This document shows, in pieces, positions 39,704-48,064 of a stretch of DNA of 64,000 nucleotides. The position numbers and the translations under genes are program-made. How positions within the stretch are numbered: the stretch's first letter is position 1; each line of letters starts with the position of its first letter. The notes beneath the pieces are model-generated. The model saw nothing but the letters and a program-made list of their open reading frames with translations. It searched no databases and was not told the origin of the DNA. Source of the stretch: Regnicoccus frigidus. Its GTDB lineage: Bacteria > Cyanobacteriota > Cyanobacteriia > PCC-6307 > Cyanobiaceae. Where the stretch lies: the NCBI GenBank assembly GCA_025194985.1, contig JAOANE010000039.1, positions 1 to 64,000 on the forward strand, in the 5' to 3' direction.

Positions 39704-40066
39704 TTAGCTCCATTCGAGGGCGCCTTTGCGCCAGGCATAAGCCAGGGCCACCACCAAGATGGAGATGAAGATCAAGGCTTCGATGAAGGCCAGCAGGCCG
39801 AGCTGGTTGAAGGCCACGGCCCAGGGATAGAGGAACACCGTCTCCACGTCGAAGATCACAAAGACCAGGGCGAACATGTAATAACGAATGTTGAACTGAA
39901 TCCAGGCCCCCCCGATCGGCTCCATGCCCGATTCGTAGGTAAGCCGCCGTTCCCCATTGCGCGAGGTCGGCGCCAACAGCTTGTTGGTGACGAGAGCCAA
40001 CATCGGCACTGCCGCTGAAATCAGCAGAAAACCGAGAAAGGCGTCATAGCCCGGGAGTACGAACAT
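39704..40066 (-). CDS. ndhC: NDH-1 subunit C
   Basis: A 120-residue membrane subunit from the ATG at 40066 (MFVLPGYDAFLGF). There are three transmembrane helices, with the conserved loop YESGMEPIGGAWIQFNIRYY and the second-helix acid in VFVIFDVETVFLYPWA. It is first in the ndhC-K-J operon. It is divergent from rubA across a shared 125-base promoter region. An in-frame extension to 40102 is possible but would add atypical residues. Confidence 0.95.
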   Translation of the reverse strand: MFVLPGYDAFLGFLLISAAVPMLALVTNKLLAPTSRNGERRLTYESGMEPIGGAWIQFNIRYYMFALVFVIFDVETVFLYPWAVAFNQLGLLAFIEALIFISILVVALAYAWRKGALEWS

Positions 40067-40191
40067 CAGCCGACCAAACCTGGGCGGAAGTCTGGCACCC
40101 ATCCCTTGAAAGCGGCGGTTTCCGGCGACACTCGGCTCTAGGCCTGGAGGGGCCTCGATAGAGTTGAGCTTCAGCCCGGGGGTCCATCACG

Positions 40192-40638
40192 ATGGTCAGT
40201 GGTCAGGACGACGACCAGAACGCCCTTCCGGCCGAAGCCAACCCGGATGTCGCGACTGAGGCAAGCAGCCAGGCGACCACACCAGCTGCTGGTCTGAGGC
40301 CGAACCCCAGTGAGAGCACCGATCCGGACACCCACCGTTTCGAATGCCTCAGCTGTGGTTTCGTCTACGACCCTGGCGAGGGCATCCGCAAGCTGAACAT
40401 CGCCGCCGGCGTGCCTTTCAGTGCCCTCGATCCGATTGCATTCCGTTGCCCGGTCTGCCGCAGCCGGGTGGGGGCCTTCCGGGACATCGGCCCCCGCAAT
40501 CAGGCCAGCGGTTTTGAGGAGAACCTCAATTTCGGTCTGGGGGTCAACAAGCTCACCCCAGGCCAGAAGAACGTGCTGATCTTCGGGGGGCTTGCCCTGG
40601 GTTTCGCCTTTTTCCTGTCCCTCTATTCCCTCCGCTGA
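40192..40638 (+). CDS. rubA: Membrane-anchored rubredoxin RubA
   Basis: A 148-residue protein. An acidic, low-complexity N terminus (about 1-45) precedes the rubredoxin domain with CLSCGFVYDPGEG and FRCPVCRSRVGAF (two CxxC pairs for one iron). A C-terminal transmembrane helix (VLIFGGLALGFAFFLSLYSL) follows. This type of rubredoxin is needed for photosystem assembly in cyanobacteria and plants. It begins the rubA-ycf48-psbEFLJ cluster, five bases before ycf48. Confidence 0.94.
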   Translation: MVSGQDDDQNALPAEANPDVATEASSQATTPAAGLRPNPSESTDPDTHRFECLSCGFVYDPGEGIRKLNIAAGVPFSALDPIAFRCPVCRSRVGAFRDIGPRNQASGFEENLNFGLGVNKLTPGQKNVLIFGGLALGFAFFLSLYSLR

Positions 40639-40643
40639 GACCC

Positions 40644-41639
40644 GTGAACCGACTGCTTTCTTCCCTGCTGGGTGTGGTGCTGGCCCTGGGCCTCAGCTTC
40701 GGCCTGAGTGGATGTGTCACCACCGGCCTGGCCGTCACGCCCACCAGCCCCTGGCAGCCGGTGGCACTCGATACCAAGGCCAGCCCGCTCGATCTGGCCT
40801 TCACCGACGACCGGCATGGCTTCCTGGTGGGCAGCAACCGGCTGATCCTGGAAACCGAGGATGGCGGCGCCAGCTGGCAGGAGCGTTCGCTCGACCTGCC
40901 CGAGGGCGACAACTACCGCCTGCTCAGCGTTGACTTCAAGGGCCAGGAGGGCTGGATCGCCGGACAGCCCGGCCTGCTGCTGCGCACCGGCGACGGCGGC
41001 CAGAACTGGGAGCGCCTGCTGCTTGATACCAAACTTCCCGGTGAGCCCTATCTCGTGACCGCCCTGGGGGCCAAGCAGGCCGAACTGGCGACCAGCGTCG
41101 GCGCGATCTACCGAACGGACGACGGCGGAGCCAGCTGGCAGGCCGATGTCAGTGATGCGGCCGGAGCGGTCCGTGACCTGCGCCGTTCCCCGGACGGGCG
41201 TTACGTCAGTGTGTCGAGCCTTGGCAACTTCTTCGCCACCTGGGATCCGGGCCAAGCGACCTGGCAACCCCATCAGCGGGTCAGCAGCCAGCGGGTGCAG
41301 AGCATGGGTTTTGAACCGGACGGTCGCCTCTGGATGGTCACCCGTGGCGCCCAGCTGCGCTTCAACGGCGATGCGGCCGATCCGGAGGACTGGAGCAAAC
41401 CGCTGATCCCGATCACCAATGGCTACGGCTATCTCGACATGGCCTGGGATCCCAGCGGCGCGATCTGGGCCGGTGGCGGCAGCGGCACCCTGCTGGTCAG
41501 TCGCGACCGGGGAGCCAGCTGGCAGCGGGATCCAGTGGGGGCCAAGCAGCCCACCAACTTCAACCGAATCGCCTTCACAGGCAACGGCAAAGGCTTTGTT
41601 CTCGGAGAGCGGGGCAACATGCTGCGCTGGGTCGGCTGA
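40644..41639 (+). CDS. ycf48: Photosystem II assembly factor Ycf48/HCF136
   Basis: A 331-residue lipoprotein starting at a GTG. The signal ends in the lipobox LSGC at residues 24-27. The mature part is a seven-bladed beta-propeller with repeated GxTxDGGASW-like blades: ETEDGGASWQERS, RTGDGGQNWERL, RTDDGGASWQAD and VSRDRGASWQRD. Ycf48 binds precursor D1 and stabilises early PSII intermediates on the lumenal side. The position before psbE is conserved in cyanobacteria. Confidence 0.95.
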   Translation: MNRLLSSLLGVVLALGLSFGLSGCVTTGLAVTPTSPWQPVALDTKASPLDLAFTDDRHGFLVGSNRLILETEDGGASWQERSLDLPEGDNYRLLSVDFKGQEGWIAGQPGLLLRTGDGGQNWERLLLDTKLPGEPYLVTALGAKQAELATSVGAIYRTDDGGASWQADVSDAAGAVRDLRRSPDGRYVSVSSLGNFFATWDPGQATWQPHQRVSSQRVQSMGFEPDGRLWMVTRGAQLRFNGDAADPEDWSKPLIPITNGYGYLDMAWDPSGAIWAGGGSGTLLVSRDRGASWQRDPVGAKQPTNFNRIAFTGNGKGFVLGERGNMLRWVG

Positions 41640-41728
41640 TCGGCGACCCTGTGTAACCAACCAGCGGCTTCGGGCGCCTCGGCAGCGAGTCGCCCCTTAG
41701 GATTTGCTCAGCTGATTCGCCCGCTGCC

Positions 41729-41977
41729 ATGGCTGCCGGCTCCACCGGGGAACGCCCCTTTTTCGAGATCATCACGAGCATCCGTTACTGGGTGATCCAT
41801 GCGGTCACCCTGCCGGCCATTTTCTTGGCAGGTTTCCTGTTCGTGTCCACGGGCCTGGCCTATGACGCTTTCGGAACCCCCCGCCCTGATGCCTATTTCC
41901 AGGCTCAGGAAGCGAAGGCTCCGGTCGTGAGCCAGCGCTACGAAGGCAAAGACCAGCTTGATCTGCGCTTGAAGTAA
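41729..41977 (+). CDS. psbE: Cytochrome b559 subunit alpha
   Basis: An 82-residue PSII core subunit. The cytosol-side SIRYWVIHAVTLPAIFLAGF contains the heme-ligand histidine (IHAVT). A single membrane helix and a lumenal C-terminal part (YDAFGTPRPDAYFQAQEAK) follow. With PsbF it binds heme b559 at the reaction centre. Its start is 89 bases after the ycf48 stop, so it may have its own promoter. Confidence 0.97.
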   Translation: MAAGSTGERPFFEIITSIRYWVIHAVTLPAIFLAGFLFVSTGLAYDAFGTPRPDAYFQAQEAKAPVVSQRYEGKDQLDLRLK

Positions 41978-41981
41978 TCCG

Positions 41982-42119
41982 ATGAGTCAATCCCCAACCG
42001 CCACGACGCCGCGCAACTATCCGATCTTCACGGTGCGCTGGCTTTCCGTTCACGCCCTGGGTGTCCCCACGGTGTTTTTCCTGGGTGCCCTTGCGGCCAT
42101 GCAGTTCGTCCGTCGCTGA
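41982..42119 (+). CDS. psbF: Cytochrome b559 subunit beta
   Basis: A 45-residue subunit: NYPIFTVRWLSVHALGVPTV with the heme-binding histidine (VHALG), one membrane helix and FVRR at the end. It starts four bases after the psbE stop in the usual psbE-F-L-J order. Confidence 0.97.
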   Translation: MSQSPTATTPRNYPIFTVRWLSVHALGVPTVFFLGALAAMQFVRR

Positions 42120-42129
42120 AATCAGAACC

Positions 42130-42249
42130 ATGGAGCGCAATCCGAATCCGAACAATTTGCCGGTTGAGCTGAACCGCACCAGCCTTTATCTCGGCCTGCT
42201 GCTGGTCTTCGTGATCGGTGTGCTGTTCACCAGCTACTTCTTCAACTGA
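42130..42249 (+). CDS. psbL: Photosystem II protein L
   Basis: A 39-residue subunit with N-terminal MERNPNPNNLPVELNRTSLY and one membrane helix ending FTSYFFN. It stabilises the PSII dimer and the QA site. It is third in the psbEFLJ operon. Confidence 0.97.
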   Translation: MERNPNPNNLPVELNRTSLYLGLLLVFVIGVLFTSYFFN

Positions 42250-42277
42250 GACCTCAACCTGACTTCGCAATTTCGCC

Positions 42278-42478
42278 ATGAGTGGTAAGAAATCAGCCCT
42301 GCCTGATGGCCGCATCCCCGACCGTCTTCCCGACGGTCGCCCCGCTGTTGCTTGGCGCAGCCGCTGGACCGAGGGTGTGCTGCCCCTCTGGTTGGTGGCC
42401 ACCGCTGGCGGTATCGCGGTGATCTTCGTGGTTGGTCTGTTCTTCTACGGCTCCTATGTGGCCGTGGGTTCCGCCTGA
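42278..42478 (+). CDS. psbJ: Photosystem II protein J
   Basis: A 66-residue subunit. A charged N terminus (DGRIPDRLPDGRP) precedes the conserved WTEGVLPLWLVATAGGIAVI helix and the GLFFYGSYVAVGSA end. It affects plastoquinone exchange near QB. It ends 25 bases inside the convergent epimerase gene. Confidence 0.95.
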   Translation: MSGKKSALPDGRIPDRLPDGRPAVAWRSRWTEGVLPLWLVATAGGIAVIFVVGLFFYGSYVAVGSA

Positions 42479-43476
42479 GCCCAGTTCAGGTACCAGCTGG
42501 CGAAGCGCTCCACACCCACCTCCAAGGGTGTGTGGGGCGCGAATCCAACCCATTGCTGCAGTGCTGTGGTGTCAGCCGCCGTTGCCACCACATCACCGGG
42601 TTGCATCGGCTCCCATTGTGGAATGGCTTTCACCCCCAAGGCCTGCTCCAGCAGGGCGATGAAGCTGAGCAGCGGCACTGGCTGGCTGTTGCCGATGTTG
42701 AACAGCCGGTGGGGCACCTGGGCCGTGGCTGGATTCGGCTGAAGCGGATCGAATCCTTCCTCAGCCGTGGCAGGCTTGTCGAGGCAGCGCAACACGCCTT
42801 CAACGATGTCATCGATGTAGGTGAAATCCCGCTCCATCCGCCCCTGGTTGAACACCCGGATCGGTTCTCCTGACAGGATGGCCTTGGCGAAGAGCATCGG
42901 CGCCATGTCCGGTCGGCCCCAGGGGCCGTAGACGGTGAAAAAGCGCAGGCCCGTGGCCGGCAGCCCGTAGAGGTGGCTGTAGGTGTGAGCCATCAGCTCA
43001 TTGGCTTTTTTCGTGGCCGCATACAGGCTGACTGGGTGGTTGACGGCCTGCTGCTCTGAGAATGGCAGGCAGCGGTTGCCTCCATAGACCGAACTGCTGG
43101 ACGCGTACACCAGGTGCTCAATGCCGTGGTGGCGGCAGCCCTCCAGGATCGAGAGAAAGCCCACCACATTGCTGTTCACATAGGCCAGCGGGTTTTCAAT
43201 TGAGTAGCGAACGCCCGCCTGGGCGGCCAGATGGATCACCCGCTTCAATCCCTCCGAGCGAAACAGTTCGGAGATGGCGGCGGTGTCTTCCAGGGCCAGC
43301 CGCTGGAAGTGAAAGTTGCTGTGCCGCTCGAGTCGCTGCAGCCGTTGCTGCTTCAGGGCGGGGGAGTAGTAGCTGTTCAGGTTGTCGAGGCCGATCACCC
43401 GATCGCCCCGGGCCAGAAGCCTCTCGGCCACCGCGGCGCCGATGAAGCCCGCCGCCCCCGTGACCAGAATGCTCAT
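42454..43476 (-). CDS. NAD-dependent sugar-nucleotide epimerase, UDP-glucuronate 4-epimerase type
   Basis: A 340-residue extended SDR enzyme. It has NAD-binding MSILVTGAAGFIGAAVAERL, VIHLAAQAGVRYSIENPLAY, catalytic YASSSSVYGGN and YAATKKANELMAHTYSH (YxxxK), then FFTVYGPWGRPDMAPMLFAK and RDFTYIDDIVEG. The GVRYSIENP and PWGRPDMA segments are typical of UDP-GlcA 4-epimerases, giving UDP-GalA. It neighbours UDP-glucose dehydrogenase, its likely source of substrate, 31 bases away. Confidence 0.88.
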   Translation of the reverse strand: MSILVTGAAGFIGAAVAERLLARGDRVIGLDNLNSYYSPALKQQRLQRLERHSNFHFQRLALEDTAAISELFRSEGLKRVIHLAAQAGVRYSIENPLAYVNSNVVGFLSILEGCRHHGIEHLVYASSSSVYGGNRCLPFSEQQAVNHPVSLYAATKKANELMAHTYSHLYGLPATGLRFFTVYGPWGRPDMAPMLFAKAILSGEPIRVFNQGRMERDFTYIDDIVEGVLRCLDKPATAEEGFDPLQPNPATAQVPHRLFNIGNSQPVPLLSFIALLEQALGVKAIPQWEPMQPGDVVATAADTTALQQWVGFAPHTPLEVGVERFASWYLNWAQAEPTAT

Positions 43477-43506
43477 CGCGGCTGTGCCCTCAAGCCAGCC
43501 AAGCTA

Positions 43507-44949
43507 TCAATCACCCTCACCCACCCTCCAGACCTGGAGCCCAGCCGAGCGAGCCGCCGCTGCATCGGTGATGGCGCGGGCATCGAACAGCCAGGCCGGC
43601 CGCCGCATCAGCGCCGCGATCGCCGGCCAGTCGAGCTGGGCGAAGGCGCCCCATTCGGTGAGCACCACCACCGCATCAGCACCACGGACAGCCGCCAGCA
43701 CGTTGGCGCTGCTCTCCCAGCTCCCCTCGCCACTCAGCCCCTGGCCCAGCCCGTCGCCACCTGAGCAATCCGGGGAGCTGAGGTCGGCGCTGATCTGGCT
43801 GCTGCTCACCTTGGGGTCGTGGATGGCCAGGTGGGCGCCTTCTTCGAGCAGGTCCTGGCAGATGCGAATGGCGGGCGCTGCGCGGGTGTCGTTGGTGTCG
43901 GCCTTGAAGGCAAAGCCCAGTACGGCGATCCGCTTGCCGCTGACCGTGCCGAACAGCCGGCTGACCACCAGCCGGGCGATCCGTTGCTGTTGCCAGTTGT
44001 TGAGCTCAACCACCTGCTGCCAGTAACGGGCCACCTCCTCCAGCCGGTAATGACGGCAGAGATAAACCAGGTTGAGAATGTCCTTCTGGAAGCAGCTGCC
44101 GCCAAAGCCTGGCCCTGCCGCCAGGAAGCGCTTGCCGATCCGGGAGTCACTGCCGATCGCCCGTCCCACCTCGCGCACATCGGCTCCGGTGGCTTCACAG
44201 AGGGCGGCGATTGAATTGATCGAGGAGATCCGCTGGGCGAGAAAGGCATTGGCGGTGAGCTTGGAGAGTTCACTGCTCCAGAGGTTGGTGCGCAGGATCC
44301 GCTCCGGTGCCACCCAGTTGCCATAGACCTCCGCTAGGGCCTCGATTGCGGCCGTTTCATCGCCACCGATCAGCACCCGATCGGGGTTCTTGAGATCCTC
44401 GATCGCGGTCCCTTCGGCCAGGAATTCCGGATTGGAGAGCACGGCGAAAGTTTTGGCACCGCCAGCGGCGGTGGTGCCGCTGTGCTCCTGGTAGGCGCCC
44501 AGGATGGCCTTGACGGTTTCGGCCGTGCGCACCGGCAGGGTGCTCTTCTCCACCACGATCGTGTGTCCCTGGGCTTGGGCAGCCACCTGGCGGGCTGAGG
44601 CTTCGATCCAGCGCAGGTCGGAGGCCTCACCAGCGCCGATGCCCCTGGTTTTCGTGGGGGTGTTCACCGACAGGAAGACCATGTCGGCGGCGGCGATGGC
44701 CTGGTCCACCTCCGTGCTGAAGTGCAGGTTGCGGCCGCGGCAGCGCTCCACCAGCTCGGCGAGGCCCGGTTCATACACCGGCAGGGCTGCGGTATCGGCA
44801 CCATTCCAGGCGGCGATGCGGGCCGCGTTGAGATCCACCACCGTGACCTGAATGCCCGGGCAGCGATCGGCAATCACCGCCATCGTCGGCCCGCCCACGT
44901 AGCCGGCCCCGATGCAACAGATGGTCCGGACGGTGAGCGGTGCCGTCAT
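43507..44949 (-). CDS. UDP-glucose 6-dehydrogenase
   Basis: A 480-residue enzyme that oxidises UDP-glucose to UDP-glucuronate with two NAD+. It has the N-terminal Rossmann motif CIGAGYVGGPTMAVIADRCP, FLSVNTPTKTRGIGAGEASD, EKSTLPVRTAETVK, NPEFLAEGTAIEDLKNPDRV, the catalytic cysteine in GPGFGGSCFQKDILNLVYL, and the C-terminal GFAFKADTNDTRAAPAI. The length and GxG spacing resemble the eukaryote-like long form. It overlaps hisS by four bases (start within the hisS end region) and precedes the epimerase. Confidence 0.92.
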   Translation of the reverse strand: MTAPLTVRTICCIGAGYVGGPTMAVIADRCPGIQVTVVDLNAARIAAWNGADTAALPVYEPGLAELVERCRGRNLHFSTEVDQAIAAADMVFLSVNTPTKTRGIGAGEASDLRWIEASARQVAAQAQGHTIVVEKSTLPVRTAETVKAILGAYQEHSGTTAAGGAKTFAVLSNPEFLAEGTAIEDLKNPDRVLIGGDETAAIEALAEVYGNWVAPERILRTNLWSSELSKLTANAFLAQRISSINSIAALCEATGADVREVGRAIGSDSRIGKRFLAAGPGFGGSCFQKDILNLVYLCRHYRLEEVARYWQQVVELNNWQQQRIARLVVSRLFGTVSGKRIAVLGFAFKADTNDTRAAPAIRICQDLLEEGAHLAIHDPKVSSSQISADLSSPDCSGGDGLGQGLSGEGSWESSANVLAAVRGADAVVVLTEWGAFAQLDWPAIAALMRRPAWLFDARAITDAAAARSAGLQVWRVGEGD

Positions 44950-46262
44950 GCCGTTGGCGAGGAGAAAGGCTGCGGGCCAGCATCGCAGAACCTCGCGACC
45001 AACTCCCCGATCGCCAGCTCAGGGGGGAGGCGCTGTTCAGTGGACAGGCGCAGATCCTTGAGGATCACCACCCCCTGCTCGATTTCCCCTTCCCCGATCA
45101 GCAGCGCCCAGCTGGCTCCGCTGCGATCGGCCCGTTTGAGTTGCTTGGCGAAGGCCGCAGCGGTGAGATCCAGCTCCACCCGGCAGCCCGCCTGGCGCAG
45201 GGTCCTGGCCAGAGCAAGGGCCTGCAGCTCGGCCGCTTCGCCCCTGCTGATCACATACACCTGCGCCGCGGCCAGTGGATGCATGGCCGGGGCCACGGCT
45301 GCCTGGAGCAGCAACACCAGCCGCTCCAGGCCGATGGCCCAGCCGATCGCCGCTGTGGGGCTGCCACCGAGCTGCTCGATCAGGCCGTCGTAACGGCCAC
45401 CGCCGCAGACCGTGGCCTGGGCGCCGAGCTCGCTGCTGGTGATCTCAAAGGCGGTGTGGGTGTAGTAATCCAGCCCCCGCACCAGCCTGGGATTGAGCTG
45501 ATAGGGGATCTCCAGCCGGTCGAGGGCCTGGCGCACCCGCTCAAAGCGCTGCTGGCTGCTGGCGCTGAGACAATCGCCGAGCAGGGGTGCGGCGGCGAGC
45601 AGGGCCTGGGTCTCGGGATTTTTGCTGTCGAGGATCCGCAGCGGGTTGGTGCTGATCCGCCCCTGGGCTTCGGGGTCGAGCTGGTCGCGGCGGGCTTCGA
45701 GCCATTCCACCAGCACGCTGCGGTAGTGGCTGCGATCGCAGGCATCGCCGAGGGAGTTGATCTCCAGGGCCAGATTCCCGATTCCCAGGGCTGTCAGCAG
45801 GTCCCAGGCGATCGCGATCGCTTCGGCGTCGCTGCGGGGATCGGCGAAACCCAGCAGTTCGACACCGAGCTGGTGGAACTGGCGCTGGCGACCCGCCTGG
45901 GGGCGCTCGTAGCGAAACATCGGGCCGGTGTACCAAAGGCGCTGGGGCCCCTTGTTGAGCAGTCCGTGCTGCAGCGCTGCGCGCACCACCGAGGCCGTTC
46001 CTTCAGGCCGCAGCGTGCAGTGGCGCTGGCCCCGGTCTTCGAAGCTGTACATCTCCTTGCCCACCACATCGGTGCTGGTGCCGATGCCGCGGGCGAACAG
46101 CTCGGTGGCCTCCAGCAGGGGGGTGCGGATCTCGGCGAGGCCAGCCCGATGGAACTGGCTGCGGGCCGCGGCCTCAACCTGCTGCCAGATCGCCGTCTGC
46201 TCCGGCAGCAGGTCGACCATGCCCCGAAGGCTCTGCAGCTTGTCCACGCCGGCACCCAGCAC
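44946..46262 (-). CDS. hisS: Histidyl-tRNA synthetase
   Basis: A 438-residue class II synthetase. Motifs: LQSLRGMVDLLPEQTAIW near the start, motif 2 TLRPEGTASVVRAALQHGLL and MFRYERPQAGRQRQFHQLGV, the histidine-specific LVRGLDYYTHTAFEI and motif 3 AIGWAIGLERLVLLL. A C-terminal anticodon-binding domain (AQVYVISRGEAAELQALALA) follows. It couples histidine to tRNA-His. It overlaps the UDP-glucose dehydrogenase gene by four bases. Confidence 0.95.
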   Translation of the reverse strand: MLGAGVDKLQSLRGMVDLLPEQTAIWQQVEAAARSQFHRAGLAEIRTPLLEATELFARGIGTSTDVVGKEMYSFEDRGQRHCTLRPEGTASVVRAALQHGLLNKGPQRLWYTGPMFRYERPQAGRQRQFHQLGVELLGFADPRSDAEAIAIAWDLLTALGIGNLALEINSLGDACDRSHYRSVLVEWLEARRDQLDPEAQGRISTNPLRILDSKNPETQALLAAAPLLGDCLSASSQQRFERVRQALDRLEIPYQLNPRLVRGLDYYTHTAFEITSSELGAQATVCGGGRYDGLIEQLGGSPTAAIGWAIGLERLVLLLQAAVAPAMHPLAAAQVYVISRGEAAELQALALARTLRQAGCRVELDLTAAAFAKQLKRADRSGASWALLIGEGEIEQGVVILKDLRLSTEQRLPPELAIGELVARFCDAGPQPFSSPTA

Positions 46263-46319
46263 TGCCGCCCAGTTTGGGGGATCAACCGGCGCCAGCCGGA
46301 GCTGGCTCAGGGGCCGGCC

Positions 46320-47264
46320 TCAGGCCGCGAGGCGGCAGCGGAAATCGGCGATCGTGCGCTCAAGGCCCGCGCGCAGGGGAATGGTCGGCTCCCAGCCCAG
46401 CTCCTGCTGGGCCAGGGTGATCACCGGCTGGCGCTGGAGAGGGTCGTCCTGGGGCAAGGGCAGCAGGGTGAAGTCCAGCGACGGATCGATCCGCTCGCGC
46501 ACCAGTTCCGCCAGCTGGCGAATCGTGAACTCGCCTGGATTGCCGATGTTGATCGGACCGGAGTGCTCCCCGTTCATCAAGCGGATCAGCCCTTCGACGA
46601 GATCATCGACGAAGCAGAAGCTGCGGGTCTGGCTGCCTTCGCCGTAGAGGGTAAGAGGTTCGCCCCGCAGCGCCTGGACGATGAAGTTGCTCACCACCCG
46701 CCCGTCGTCGGCCAGCATGCGTGGCCCGTAGGTGTTGAAGATCCGGGCGATGCGGATCTCCGTGCCGTGCATCCGCTGGTAGTCGAAGCAGAGGGTTTCG
46801 GCGACCCGCTTACCCTCGTCGTAGCAGGCGCGGATGCCGTGGGTATTGACGCTGCCGCGATAGCTCTCCGGCTGGGGATGCACCTCCGGATCGCCATACA
46901 CTTCGCTGGTGCTGGCCATCAACAGGCGGGCCCCGACCCGACGGGCCAGGCCCAGCATGTTGTAGGTGCCGAGAAAGCTGGTTTTGGCCGTCTTGATCGG
47001 ATTGTGCTGGTAGTGCACCGGCGAGGCCGGACAGGCCAGATGCCAGATCCGATCCACCTCCAACGAAATCGGCTCAGTCACGTCGTGACGAACCAGCTCG
47101 AAGTTGGGGTGGCCGATCCAGCGGGCGATGTTGGCCTTGCGGCCGGTGAAGTAGTTGTCGAGGCAGATCACGTCTTCGCCGGCTTCCATCAGCCGATCAA
47201 CCAGATGGGATCCCACAAAGCCGGCGCCACCGGTGACGAGATTCCGCTTCTGGGAGGCCGTCAC
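46320..47264 (-). CDS. UDP-glucuronate decarboxylase (UDP-xylose synthase)
   Basis: A 314-residue enzyme starting at a GTG (47264): NLVTGGAGFVGSHLVDRLME with NAD site, DNYFTGRKANIARWIGHPNF, HLACPASPVHYQHNPIKTAK, the catalytic STSEVYGDP and YDEGKRVAETLCFDY (YxxxK), and IARIFNTYGPRMLADDGRVV. These are the UXS signatures. It converts UDP-GlcA to UDP-xylose, using the product of the nearby UDP-glucose dehydrogenase. Longer in-frame sequence upstream is not used. Confidence 0.92.
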   Translation of the reverse strand: MTASQKRNLVTGGAGFVGSHLVDRLMEAGEDVICLDNYFTGRKANIARWIGHPNFELVRHDVTEPISLEVDRIWHLACPASPVHYQHNPIKTAKTSFLGTYNMLGLARRVGARLLMASTSEVYGDPEVHPQPESYRGSVNTHGIRACYDEGKRVAETLCFDYQRMHGTEIRIARIFNTYGPRMLADDGRVVSNFIVQALRGEPLTLYGEGSQTRSFCFVDDLVEGLIRLMNGEHSGPINIGNPGEFTIRQLAELVRERIDPSLDFTLLPLPQDDPLQRQPVITLAQQELGWEPTIPLRAGLERTIADFRCRLAA

Positions 47265-47349
47265 GCTGAATCTTGAGCAGTGGTCGGCACTGTAATTGGC
47301 ACCGTAATTGGAACCGTATGAGCCTTTGAATCCACGGCTGCCTGGCCGC

Positions 47350-48051
47350 TCAGCGCACCCCCAGCCACTTATGGGTCTGCAGGCTGAGCCGCCAACTGGG
47401 GTGTTGACGCACGAAGTCGACCGCCAGCGCCTGGCCCTTCGCGCTGTCCCAGCCGGGTTGGAGCAGCAGCACCGGTAGGCTGCCGGCCGCAGGTTCCCCG
47501 TTGTTGCTCCGGGCCTGAAGCGCCGCAGCGGCCATCTGCTCGGCGAAACCCAGATCGGAGGGCTCATGCACCACCACCTTGAGTTCGTGGCAACGGCCCA
47601 GCGCTTCGGCCGTGGGTGGGCGATGGGGCTTGGGTGAGAGGGTGATCCAGGCGAACTGGCCCGTGAAGGGATCCACGCCGCTTGTTTCGAGGTGGAGCGG
47701 CAGGGGCTGGAAGCTGGAGGGAGTGGCGCCGCCTTGGCTGAGACCGGCCAAGGCCTGGCAGAGGCCATCAAGGTTGTGATGCAGCGGTTCTCCGCCGGTG
47801 ATCACTACGAATCCAGCGCCCGCCTCCACCGCCCGCGCCGCCCGCTCGGAGAGTTCCGAGGGGCTCTGCAGTGGGTGGCTGGCCTGCGGCCAGGAGTGCT
47901 TGGTGTCGCACCAGGGGCAGCCCACCGCGCAACCGCCCAGCCGGATGAAAAAGGCGCTGCGGCCGGCATGGGCCCCTTCCCCCTGCAGGGAATGGAAGGT
48001 TTCCACCACGGGCAGAAGCCCGGGGGTCTCAACCATCGCTACGGCGGCCAT
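47350..48051 (-). CDS. queE: 7-carboxy-7-deazaguanine synthase QueE
   Basis: A 233-residue radical SAM enzyme. It has ETFHSLQGEGAHAGRSAFFI, then the cluster motif GCAVGCPWCDTKHSW (CxxxCxxC), VVITGGEPLHHNLDGLCQAL, HLETSGVDP and WITLSPKPHR. It makes 7-carboxy-7-deazaguanine from 6-carboxytetrahydropterin for queuosine and related bases. It lies 13 bases after pyrG in the same direction. Confidence 0.92.
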   Translation of the reverse strand: MAAVAMVETPGLLPVVETFHSLQGEGAHAGRSAFFIRLGGCAVGCPWCDTKHSWPQASHPLQSPSELSERAARAVEAGAGFVVITGGEPLHHNLDGLCQALAGLSQGGATPSSFQPLPLHLETSGVDPFTGQFAWITLSPKPHRPPTAEALGRCHELKVVVHEPSDLGFAEQMAAAALQARSNNGEPAAGSLPVLLLQPGWDSAKGQALAVDFVRQHPSWRLSLQTHKWLGVR

Positions 48052-48064
48052 GGCAGTCGGCCCC

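Noticed and set aside
44940..47276. A 778-codon open frame on the plus strand
   Set aside because: It runs antisense through hisS and the UDP-xylose synthase gene, has a Gln/Ala/Gly-rich composition and no domain. It is a by-product of the GC-rich codon use of the real genes.
47265..47771. An N-terminal extension of the UDP-xylose synthase
   Set aside because: The upstream frame is antisense-type filler overlapping queE in another frame. The GTG at 47264 gives the normal family length.
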